From: Oryzias latipes
Lineage: Eukaryota > Chordata > Actinopteri > Beloniformes > Adrianichthyidae
Direction: 5' to 3'
DNA length: 64,000 nt
Assembly (NCBI RefSeq): GCF_002234675.1
Contig: NC_019866.2
Span: 124,001-188,000, forward strand
Position numbers and translations under genes: made by a program
In this document: positions 14,701 through 26,700 of the stretch, one piece after another
How the letters are laid out: every line of letters starts with the position of its first letter
Numbering within the stretch: position 1 is the first letter of the stretch
The notes under the pieces: model-generated
What the model was told of the DNA's origin: nothing
The model's database searches: none
What the model saw: the letters and a program-made list of their open reading frames with translations, nothing else

Positions 14701-17700
14701 CATGTTTGTGCATGTGTGCATGTTTCTGTATGTGTGTGATTGTGCATATGTGTGTTTGTGCATGTGTGTATTTGTGCATGTATGTATTTGTGCATGTGAG
14801 TGTTTACGTGTGCGTTTGTGTATGTTTGTGTGTGTCTGTGTGCATTTGTGCATGTGTGCATGTTTCTGTATGTGTGTGTTTGTGCATGTGTGTGTGTTTG
14901 TGCATGTGTTTGTGTGTGTGTTTGTGTGTGTGTTTGTGTATGTGTTTGTGTGTGTCTGTGCATTTGTGTGTGTGTGCATGTTTGTGTATGTTTGTGTGTG
15001 TCTGTGCATGTGTGCATTTGTGTCTGTGTGCATGTGTGCATTTGTGTGTGTGTGTGCATGTTTGTGTGTGTTTATGCATGTGTGTATTTGTGCAGATGGC
15101 TCAGAATCATGAAGCTCAATGACCGTTTGTGGTTTTTCGTTGGGTCAGGTTCTGACTTGAGGAGCAGATCTGGCTCCTCACCTTGAAATGGGAGCCAAAG
15201 GCCGGACGCCGTCACGCCTGCAGGAAGCGGCGGGCCGTTAACCGTGTTGTGGGCTCATTAGCTCATGGGGGCTCAGCGTCCTTCAGCTTTTCTCAGAAAC
15301 TGTCTTGTTGCTCAACAGACCCACCGGCTGAGCAGGGCCGAGCGTCAGCGTTTCAGCGAGGAGGTGGAGATGCTCAAAGCGCTTCAGCACCCCAACATCG
15401 TCCGTTTCTTCGATTCCTGGAAGTCCGCGCTGAAGGGCCACAAATGCACCATCCTGGTGACGGAGCTCATGACGTCTGGAACGCTGAAGATGTAGGTCCA
15501 GAACCGCTGGTGTCTGGTTCTATTCCCACAGGTTGTGTTTACGTCAGTCCCTGGACTGAGGGTGACCGTGGCTCGGTTGAGTCACATCAGCCGACAACGT
15601 GAAGGAAGCACGGCTTCGCTCAAACGCCACGCCCAACCCCCCGCCACCTGAAGCTCTACAAGCTCTGCTGTCTGCTCCAGGTACCTGCGCAGGTTCCGTC
15701 AGATGAAGCTGAAGCTGCTGCAGCGCTGGAGCTTCCAGGTCCTGCGGGGGCTTCACTTCCTGCACTCACGTTCCCCCCCCATCATACACCGTGACCTCAA
15801 ATGTGACAACATCTTCATCACGGGTCCCTCCGCCTCCGTCAAAATCGGAGACCTGGGCCTGGCAACGCTGAAGAAGGCCTCGTTTGCTAAGAGCGTGATC
15901 GGTGAGAGCCGAGGAGGCGTCCGAGTAACCCAAAGACAGACGGGGGAGGGGTCCTCATGAGGGTGTGTCTGTGGAGTTTAGGAACGCCGGAGTTCATGGC
16001 TCCAGAGATGTACGAGGAGAAGTACGACGAGGCTGTGGACGTGTACGCCTTCGGCATGTGCATGCTGGAGATGGCTACGTCCGAGTATCCGTACCACGAG
16101 TGTCACAGCGCTGCCCAGATCTACCGCAAGGTCACCAATGTAAGGCCACGCCCACTAGAGGTCCCACAGCTGCCCCCCCGGTGTCTCATCGCGGCTTGTC
16201 TGACTCTCAGGGAATCAAACCGGACAGTTTCTTCAAAGTGGAAGTTCCAGAACTGAAAGAAATCATTGAAGGCTGCATTCGGACCAGGAGCAGTGAAAGG
16301 TACCACGAGTACTGGCCCCTGCACCTCCGCCGCTGCCCCTAACCTTTCTTCTGCTTTCTGCTTTCCTCATGCATTTCCTGCTTCTGCTTTTGCCCTTTCC
16401 TCCTACACTTCCAGCTTCTGCTTTTGCTCTTTCCTCCTGCACTTCCTGCTTTTGTTTTTGCCCTTTCCTCCTGCACTTCCTGCTTTTGATTTTGCCTTTT
16501 CCTCCTGCACTTTCTGCATTTGCTTTTGCCCTTTCTTCCTGCACTTCCTGCTTCTGCTTTTGCCCTTTCCTCCTGCACTTCCTGCTTCTGCTTTCACCCT
16601 TTCCTCCTGCACTTCCTGCTTTTTCTTTCGCCCTTTCCTCCTGCACTTCCTGCTTTTGTTTTTGCCCTTTCCTCCTGCACTTCCTGCTTTTGTTTTTGCC
16701 CTTTCCTCCTGCACTTCCTGCTTTTGCTTTTGCCCTTTCCTCCTGCACTTCCTGCTTCTGCTTTCGCCCTTTCCTCCTGCACTTCCTGCTTCTACTTTAA
16801 CCCTTTCCTCCAGCAATTCCTGCTTTTGCCCTTTCCTCCTGCACTTCCTGCTTTTGCTTTCGCCCTTTTCTCCTGCACTTCCTGCTTTTGCCGTTTCCTC
16901 CTGCACTTCCTGCTTTTGCTTTTGCCCTTTCCTCCTGCACTTCCTCCTGTTGCTTTAGCCCTTTCCCTCTGCACTTCCTCCTGTTGCTTTTTCCCTTTCC
17001 TCCTGCACTTCCCGCTTTTGTTTTTGCCCTTTCCTCCTGCACTTCCTGCTTTTGTTTTTGCCCTTTCCTCCTGCACTTCCTGCTTTTGTTTTTGCCGTTT
17101 CCTCCTGCACTTTCTGCATTTGCTTTTGCCCTTTCTTCCTGCACTTCCTGCTTCTGCCCTTTCCTCTTGCACTTCCTGCTTCTGCTTTCACCCTTTCATC
17201 CTGCACTTCCTGCTTTTTCTTTCACCCTTTCGTCCTGCACTTCCTGCTTCTGCTTTCTCCCTTTCCTCCTGCACTTCCTGCTTCTACTTTAACCCTTTCC
17301 TCCAGCAATTCCTGCTTTTGCCCTTTCCTCCTGCACTTCCTGCTTTTGCTTTCGCCCTTTTCTCCTGCACTTCCTGCTTTTGCCGTTTCCTCCTGCACTT
17401 CCTGCTTTTGTTTTCGCCCTTTTCTCCTGCACTTCCTGCTTTTGCCGTTTCCTCCTGCACTTCCTGCTTTTGCTTTCGCCCTTTTCTCCTGCACTTCCTG
17501 CTTTCACCCTTTCCTCCTGCACTTCCTGCTTTTTCTTTCGCCCTTTCCTCCTGCACTTCCTGCTTCTGCTTTCGCCCTTTCCTCCTGCACTTCCTGCTTC
17601 TACTTTAACCCTTTCCTCCAGCAATTCCTGCTTTTGCCCTTTCCTCCTGCACTTCCTGCTTTTGCTTTCGCCCTTTCGTCCTGCACTTCCTGCTTTTGCC

Positions 17701-20700
17701 GTTTCCTCCTGCACTTCCTGCTTTTGCTTTTGCCCTTTCCTCCTGCACTTCCTCCTGTTGCTTTAGCCCTTTCCCTCTGCACTTCCTCCTGTTGCTTTTT
17801 CCCTTTCCTCCTGCACTTCCTGCTTTTGTTTTTGCCGTTTCCTCCTGCACTTTCTGCATTTGCTTTTGCCCTTTCTTCCTGCACTTCCTGCTTCTGCCCT
17901 TTCCTCTTGCACTTCCTGCTTCTGCTTTCACCCTTTCATCCTGCACTTCCTGCTTTTTCTTTCACCCTTTCGTCCTGCACTTCCTCTTGTTGCTTTTGCC
18001 CTTTCCTCCTGCACTTCCTGCTTTTGTTTTCGCTCTTTCCTCCTGCACTTCCTGCTTTTGCTTTCACTCTTTCCTCCTGCATTTCCTGCTTTTGCTTTCA
18101 CCCTTTCCTCCTGCACTTCTTACTTCTGCTTTCACCCTTTCCTCCAGCTATTCCTGCTTTTGCCCTTTTCTTTTGCACTTCCTGCTTTTGCTTTCGCCCT
18201 TTCCTCCTGCACTTCCTGCTTTAGTTTTTGCCCTTTCCTCCTGCACTTCCTGCTTTTGCTTTCACCCTTTACTCCTGCATTTCCTGCTTTTGCTTTCTCC
18301 CTTTCCTCCTGCACTTCCTGCTTTTGCTTTCGCCCTTTCCTCCTGCACTTCCTGCTTTTGCTTTCGCCCTTTCCTCTTGCACTTCCTGCTTTGCCCTTTC
18401 CTCCTGCACTTCCTGCTTTTGCCCTTTCCTCCTGCATTTCCTGCTTTTGCTTTCGCCCTTTCCTCCAGCAATTCCTGCTTTTGCCCTTTCCTCCTGCACT
18501 TCCTCCTGTTGCTTTTGCCCTTTCCTCCTGCACTTCCTGCTTTTGCTTTTGCCCTTTCCTCCTGCACTTCCTGCTTTTGCTTTCGCCCTTTCCCCCTGCA
18601 CTTCCTGCTGTTGCTTTTGCCCTTTCCTCCTGCACTTCCTGCTTTTGCTTTCGCCCTTTCCTCCTGCACTTCCAGCTTTTGCCCTTTCCTCCTGCACTTT
18701 TTGCTTTTGCCCTTTCCTCCTGCATTTCCTGCTTTTGCTTTCGCCCTTTCCTCCTGCACTTCCTGCTTCTGCTTTAACCCTTTCCTCCAGCAATTCCTGC
18801 TTTTGCCCTTTCCTCCTGCACTTCCTGTATGTGTGTGATTGTACTTGTGTGTGTGGGTTTGTGCATGTGTGTGTGTATGTGTGTGATTTTACGTGAGTGG
18901 TGGGTTTGTGCATGTGTGTTTGCTTGTGTTTTCGCATGTTTGTGCATGTGTGCATGTTTCTGTATGTGTGTGTTTCATCCTGCACTTCCTGCATTTGCTT
19001 TTGCCCTTTCCTCCTGCACTTCCTGCTTTTGTTTTTGCCCTTTCCTCCTGCACTTCCTGCTGTTGTTTTTGCCCTTTCCTCCTGCACTTCCTGCTTTTGT
19101 TTTTGCCGTTTCCTCCTGCACTTTCTGCATTTGCTTTCGCCCTTTCCTCCTGCACTTCCTGCTTTTGCTTTCACCCTTTCCTCCTGCACTTCCTGCTTTT
19201 GTTTTCTCTCTTTCCTCCTGCACTTCCTGCATTTGCTTTTGCCCTTTCCTCCTGCACTTCCTCCTGTTACTTTTGCCCTTTCCTCCTGCACTTCCTGCTT
19301 TTGCTTTCGCTCTCTCCTCCTGCACTTCCTGCTTTTGCTTTCGCTCTCTCCTCCTGCACTTCCTGCTTTTGCTTTCGCTCTTTCCTCCTGCATTTCCTGC
19401 TTTTGCTTTCGCCCTTTCCTCCTGCACTTCCTGCTTTTGCTTTCGCCCTTTCCTCCTGCACTTCCTGCTTTTGCCCTTTCCTCCTGCACTTCCTGCTTTT
19501 GCTTTCGCTCTTTCCTCCAGCATTTCCTGCTTTTGCTTTCGCCCTTTCCTCCTGCACCTCCTGCTTTTGCTTTTGCCCTTTCCTCCTGCACTTCCTGCTT
19601 TTGCCCTTTCCTCCTGCACTTCCTGCTTTTGCCCTTTCATCCTGCACTTCCTGCTTCTGCTTTCACCCTTTCCTCCAGCAATTCCTGCTTTTGCCCTTTC
19701 CTCCTGCACGTACTGCTTCTGCTTTCGCCCTTTCCTCCTGCACTTCCCGCTTTTGCTTTTGCCCTTTCCTCCTGCACTTCCTGCTTTTGCTTTTGCCCTT
19801 TCCTCCTGCACTTCCTCCTGTTGCTTTTGCCCTTTCCTCCTGCACTTCCTGCTTTTGCTTTTGCCCTTTCCTCCTGCACTTCCTCCTGTTGCTTTTGCCC
19901 TTTCCTCCTGCACTTCCTGCTTTTGCTTTCGCTCTTTCCTCCTGCACTTCCTGCTTTTGCTTTCGCTCTTTCCTCCTGCATTTCCTGCTTTTGCTTTCGC
20001 CCTTTCCTCCTGCACTTCCTGCTTTTGCTTTCGCCCTTTCCTCCTGCACTTCCTGCTTTTGCCCTTTCCTCCTGCACTTCCTGCTTTTGCCCTTTCCTCC
20101 TGCACTTCCTGCTTTTGCTTTCGCTCTTTCCTCCAGCATTTCCTGCTTTTGCTTTCGCCCTTTCCTCCTGCACCTCCTGCTTTTGCTTTTGCCCTTTCCT
20201 CCTGCACTTCCTGCTTTTGCCCTTTCCTCCTGCACTTCCTGCTTTTGCCCTTTCTTCCTGCACTTCCTGCTTTTGCCCTTTCATCCTGCACTTCCTGCTT
20301 CTGCTTTCACCCTTTCCTCCAGCAATTCCTGCTTTTGCCCTTTCCTCCTGCACGTACTGCTTCTGCTTTCGCCCTTTCCTCCTGCACTTCCTGTTTTTGG
20401 TTTTTGCCCTTTCCTCCTGCACTTCCTGCTTTTGCTTTTGCCCTTTCCTCCTGCACTTCCTGCTTTTGCTTTTGCCCTTTCCTCCTGCACTTCCTCCTGT
20501 TGCTTTTGCCCTTTCCCTCTGCACTTCCTCCTGTTGCTTTTTCCCTTTCCTCCTGCACTTCCTGCTTTTGCTTTCGCCCTTTTCTCCTGCACTTCCTGCT
20601 TTTGCTTTTGCCCTTTCCTCCTGCACTTCTTGCTTTTGCCCTTTCCTCCTGCACTTCTTCTTGTTGCTTTTGCCCTTTCCTCCTGCACTTCCTCTTGTTG

Positions 20701-23700
20701 TTTTTGCCCTTTCCTCCTGCACTTCCTCCTGTTGCTTTTGCCCTTTCCTCCTGCACTTCCTGCTTTTGCTTTCACTCTTTCCTCCTTCACTATCAGCTTT
20801 TGCTTTCGCCCTTTCCTCCTGCACTTCCTGCTTTTGCTTTCGCCCTTTCCTCCTGCACTTCCTGCTGTTGCTTTTGCCCTTTCCTCCTGCACTTCCTACT
20901 TCTGCTTTCACCCTTTCCTCCAGCAATTCCTGCTTTTGCCCTTTCCTTTTGCACTTCCTACTTCTCCTTTCACCCTTTCCTCCAGCAATTCCTGCTTTTG
21001 CCCTTTCCTTTTGCACTTCCTGCTTTTGCTTTCGCCCTTTCCTCCTGCACTTCCTGCTTTTGTTTTTGCCCTTTCCTCCTGCACTTCCTGCTTTTGCTTT
21101 TGCCCTTTCCTCCTGCACTTCCTGCTTTTGCCCTTTCCTCCTGCACTTACTCCTGTGGCTTTTGCCCTTTCCTCCTGCACTTCCTGCTTTTGCTTTCGCT
21201 CTTTCCTCCAGCACTTCCTGCTTTTGCTTTCGCTTTTTCCTCCTGCATTTCCTGCTTTTGCTTTCGCCCTTTCCTCCTGCACTTTCTGCTTTTGCTTTCG
21301 CCCTTTCCTCCTGCACTTCCTGCTTTTGCCCTTTCCTCCTGCACTTCCTGCTTTTGCTTTTGCCCTTTCCTCCTGCACTTCCTGCTTTTGCCCTTTCCTC
21401 CTGCACTTCCTGCTTTTGCCCTTTCCTCCTGCACTTCCTCCTTTTGTTTCCGCCCTTTCGTCCTGCACTTCCTCCTTTTGCTTTTGCCCTTTCCTCCTGC
21501 ACATACTGCTTCTGCTTTCGCCCTTTCCTCCTGCACTTCCTGCTTTTGGTTTTTGCCCTTTCCTCCTGCACTTCCTGCTTTTGCTTTTGCCCTTTCCTCC
21601 TGCACTTCCTGCTTTTGCTTTTGCCCTTTCCTCCTGCACTTCCTCCTGTTGCTTTTGCCCTTTCCCTCTGCACTTCCTCCTGTTGCTTTTTCCCTTTCCT
21701 CCTGCACTTCCTGCTTTTGCTTTCGCCCTTTTCTCCTGCACTTCCTGCTTTTGCTTTTGCCCTTTCCTCCTGCACTTCTTGCTTTTGCCCTTTCCTCCTG
21801 CACTTCTTCTTGTTGCTTTTGCCCTTTCCTCCTGCACTTCTTCTTGTTGCTTTTGCCCTTTCCTCCTGCACTTCCTCTTGTTGTTTTTGCCCTTTCCTCC
21901 TGCACTTCCTCCTGTTGCTTTTGCCCTTTCCTCCTGCACTTCCTGCTTTTGCTTTCACTTTTTCCTCCTTCACTATCAGCTTTTGCTTTCGCCCTTTCCT
22001 CCTGCACTTCCTGCTTTTGCTTTCGCCCTTTCCTCCTGCACTTCCTGCTGTTGCTTTTGCCCTTTCATCCTGCACTTCCTACTTCTGCTTTCACCCTTTC
22101 CTCCAGCAATTCCTGCTTTTGCCCTTTCCTTTTGCACTTCCTACTTCTCCTTTCACCCTTTCCTCCAGCAATTCCTGCTTTTGCCCTTTCCTTTTGCACT
22201 TCCTGCTTTTGCTTTCGCCCTTTCCTCCTGCACTTCCTGCTTTTGTTTTTGCCCTTTCCTCCTGCACTTCCTGCTTTTGCTTTTTTTCCTTTCCTCCTGC
22301 ACTTCCTGCTTTTGCCCTTTCCTCCTGCACTTCCTCCTGTGGCTTTTGCCCTTTCCTCCTGCACTTCCTGCTTTTGCTTTCGCTCTTTCCTCCAGCACTT
22401 CCTGCTTTTGCTTTCGCTCTTTCCTCCTGCATTTCCTGCTTTTGCTTTCGCCCTTTCCTCCTGCACTTTCTGCTTTTGCTTTCGCCCTTTCCTCCTGCAC
22501 TTCCTGCTTTTGCCCTTTCCTCCTGCACTTCCTGCTTTTGCTTTTGCCCTTTCCTCCTGCACTTCCTGCTTTTGCCCTTTCCTCCTGCACTTCCTGCTTT
22601 TGCCCTTTCCTCCTGCACTTCCTGCTTTTGCTTTTGCCCTTTCCTCCTGCACTTCCTGCTTTTGCCCTTTCCTCCTGCACTTCCTGCTTTTGCCCTTTCC
22701 TCCTGCACTTCCTCCTTTTGTTTCCGCCCTTTCGTCCTGCACTTCCTCCTTTTGCTTCCGCCCTTTCCTCCTGCACTTCCCCCTATGGCCCTTGCCCTTC
22801 CTCCTGCTCCTCTCAGACTAGCTCCTCTTGCATCCCCTGACCGCCGTGAATCTTTGTCCGCCCTGCAGGTTTACAGTCCAGGACCTCTTGGAGCACAGCT
22901 TCTTTCAGGAGAACACCGGCGTCCATGTGGAGCTGGCAGAGGAAGACGACGGCTCCAAGGCGGCGCTGAAGCTGTGGCTCCGGATGGACGACAAGGAGAA
23001 GCTCCGGGGGAAGTATAAAGACAACGACGCCATCGAGTTCCTGTACGAACTCTACAAGGATGTGCCAGAGGAGGTCGCCCAGGAGATGGTGCCTGCATAT
23101 CACCTTGACAACGCCAAGATGACATCACCTGATCTGACCTGCCCCTTCTCATCTCCCAGGTCATTTTGGGATTTGTGTTCAAAGCAGACTACAAGGTGAT
23201 TGCCAAAGCCATTCGGCATCGAGTGACAGCCATAAAGTATCAGCGGGAAAAACGGCGCCTCCTGCTGGAGGAAGGAGTGAACAGTCAGAAGCAAACTGAC
23301 ATCGAGGAAGAGCTTCATCTTCATCAACGAGCTGAGCTGTCCAATCAGACGCTCCCAGTTTCAACAGGAGCCAGAGGAGCGGCCAGTCAGGTGAGGCTGC
23401 TAAGAAAAAAGGATTTCAGTCGAGAAAGTTCACCTTCCTCCCCTCACCTCCACTGTTTTATTTGCTTCAGGGGGACTCTGCTGCATCCACACAAGCTCCG
23501 CCCCTGACTGCAACAGCACAAGCTCCGCCCCTGACTGCATCAGCACAAGCTCCGCCTCTGACTGCAACAGCACAAGCTCCGCCCCTGACTGCATCAGCAC
23601 AAGCTCCGCCCCTGACTGCAACAGCACAAGCTCCGCCCCTGACTGCATCAGCACAAGCTCCGCCCCTGACTGCATCAGCACAAGCTCCGCCCCTGACTGC

Positions 23701-26700
23701 ATCAGCACAAGCTCCGCCCCTGACTGCATCCACACACGCTCCTTCTCTAACTGCATCGGCACAAGCTCCGCCCCTGACTGCATCAGCACAAGCTCCGCCC
23801 CTGACTGCATCCACACACGCTCCGCCCCTGACTGCATCAGCACAAGCTCCGCCCCTGATTGCATCCACACACTCTCCTTCCCTAACTGCATCGGCACAAG
23901 CTCCACCCCTGACTGCATCCACACACGCTCCTTCCCTAACTGCATCGGCACAAGCTCCGCCCCTGACTGCATCGGCACAAACTCCGCCCCTGACTGCATC
24001 GGCACAAGCTCCGCCCCTGACTGCATCAGCACAAGCTCCGCCCCTGACTGCATCCACACACGCTCCGCCCCTGACTTTATCAGCACAAGCTCCGCCCCTG
24101 ACTGCATCAGCACAAGCTCCGCCCCTGACTGCATCCACACAAGCTCCGCCCAGCAGCCGGGGGGATTCCGGGATCAACACTGTCTCCAGCAGAGCTGATG
24201 GCGACACCGAGGAGGACGGTGCGATCCGACTAGTCTCCCACCCCCCCACTGCCTGTGCGCACCCCCCCCCACCCTCCTCATCATAACCTGCATTTTTAAA
24301 GTTTTTGCATCATTCTTTATACATTTAAGTATAGTTGATACATATGTATTTCATTAATTTTCCTTTTTTCAATTTTTATACCTGCAGCAGACCATGTGAT
24401 TGAAACCACGCCTCTTCTTGTTCCTAACCCCACTCCTCCATCAGTACCTCCACAGACGGAGGTTCCTTCTGTTTTGACCCGCACAGCTTCCAAAGCTCCG
24501 CCCTTTCCCATACTACGCTTTCCTAAAGTGAGTAAGGGGGGGTCCCTGTGTGAATATGGTCCAGCCCTGAGGTTACCTGAGGTTAAGCTGGTCAAAGCTG
24601 GCAAAGGCCAGCCTTCTGTTTGTCTCTTGGAAGCATGTTGAAGCTTTCGGAGGAGGTCGTGCTCTGTTACGCCCCCCAAAGGTAATCAGCAGGTTCTTCA
24701 GTAAGTCTGTCTTTTCTGCAGAGCATTGCTGTGTCCCAGGCTGCAGTAAAGCCCCCCCCTGAGCCCTCCTATGATTTCTCTTCACCTGTCGACAGGTAAC
24801 ACTCATGCAAAGAACGCCAGAAGACACTCAGATGTTTGATCACATGAGCTGGAATGAAAACTCCCCTTTGACCATTTATTGTGTTCTCTGCATTTGACCC
24901 CCCACCCCCATGAGGGTGCAGTGAGCAGCAGTTAATCCACACCACTGGCTGTATGTGAAAACTAGACCAAGTGGCCCCGCCCCACTGGCGTTCAAAACAG
25001 GAAGTACCTGCTGCTCCAAGAAGCCAAAATCCCAAACGCTTCACTGAGCTGCTTTCAGTAGAAGGGGTGTGGACTTCAAACAAAGGTTGCCATAGAAACA
25101 TTACCCTTGGTTAACTACCGTCTACAAACTGCATGTAAAAAGAAAAACAACTTTATAAAAAAATCTTAAAACAAAGGACAAGAAAAACTGAACAAAATAT
25201 AAATCATAGAGGAATAAACTGAAATCACAGTGAAAAAGTGTCATTTAATAATCTAATGAATGAAAATAAAAACAACGTGAAGAGAATTTGGGAAATATAA
25301 TAATAATAACAATAATACATTTGATTTGTATAGCGCTTTAAAAGGCACACAAAGACGCTTTACAACACGTCAGTAAAATAAAGTCAATAAAAATGAATTG
25401 ATATTAAAAAACATCATTAAAAATGGGTAAAAAAGCGAACATACCCAGATGACTTTACAGAAAGCTCAAAGCTAGAACATCACTAAACGGCCTCAAGAAC
25501 TATTCTGTAAACGGGGTCCAGAGATGGCAGCAGAAATTCCAGAATGTAAAACCAGCAAAGACAATAATCCACCATGGAAAGGATCCCAAACTCAATCCTT
25601 CTCTGATGGGAAAAACATGTGCTGATATCAATGTGAATACATTCCAGAGTAAAAACTCTAAATATGGTGAGGATATAGATATGACAGTGATGAAAAAGGT
25701 CATTAATAGTCTCTCTAAGCCTCTAACTTATCATTACTAACTGGGAGATTCCCAAACCAAATGAAAATAGTAAAAGTGATTCCTATCTGTAAGAGTGGAG
25801 ACAAACACCAATTTACAAACTATAGACCTGTTTCTCTCCTCCCACAATTCTCAACAATATTCAATGATAATTTAGCTACATTTATTGATAAACATAACAT
25901 TATAAATGAAAACCAATCTGGTTTTAGAGAAAATAGATCCACCTCATTGGCTATCATTGATGCTGTGGAGGAAATCACAAACGCTCTGGACAAAAAGAAA
26001 TATGCAGCTGGAATTTTCCTTCAGCTGATCGACGGACTTCCTGTCGCAGTGTCCGCCACACATTCAGCGCCGCCTTAATGAGCAGTGAAGCATTTTCTGG
26101 TTCTGGTGGAGTTCCTGCAGAAGATCCCAAGGATGGATGAAGACGTTCTGGTCCCAGCAGATGAGCTGTTGGAGCCGCTGGAGGAGAAGCAGCTACGGGT
26201 TCTGAACGCTGGCAGACTGGACTCCAGAACCAAGTGGACAACCGAGAGCATACTGCTAAATCAGTGGCCTGGTTTTCAGTAAACTGAAGACCGACCTGCG
26301 GTCATGTGTGCCGGCAGGGACCTCTGATACCGGAGAGAAGCTCGGTGGAGGTGTTTTCCCCACTGAAGGGACTCCTCTGGATGGAAACCACACGGAGACC
26401 TGCCGCCCCACCGGCAGCCAGCCTGCTATGCAGAGTCTCTTCTGCACCATCGTCAGTCAGTTACAGTAACGCTAAACTTTTTTGTTTCTGCAGCTGCTCT
26501 TCTGACTTCACCTCGGGCTTGAGTGATGGCAATGACGGCCAATCAGAGAGGAGCAGGATGGAGGCAACGATGAGGGAAGCAACCAAACAGTTTAGAAGGA
26601 GAGCCAGAGCTCGTCTCCGAATCATAGGGGTGAGTCACAGACCTGAGCGGAGGGCCGTAGGTTGACCGGTTCTGCATGGATGTACCTCATGGTCCCCTCT

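Noticed and set aside
14336..15186. H/T-rich and C/V-rich open frames on both strands
   Set aside because: TG/CA microsatellite translated in several frames.
16520..23018. Very long + strand open frames (up to 1373 codons) rich in F, L, S, C, P
   Set aside because: They are translations of the intron 5 minisatellite; overlapping frames on both strands are equally open, and wnk4 exons 5 and 6 splice cleanly around them.
23471..24153. Possible CRISPR array (regular 27-bp repeats)
   Set aside because: Head-to-tail repeats with no unique spacers, in an animal genome, inside an exon.
23467..24249. - strand frames of 236 and 260 codons (GGACADAVR and QSGAELVLM repeats)
   Set aside because: Mirror reading of the 27-bp repeat in wnk4 exon 8; no splice or start context, whereas the + frame fits the gene.
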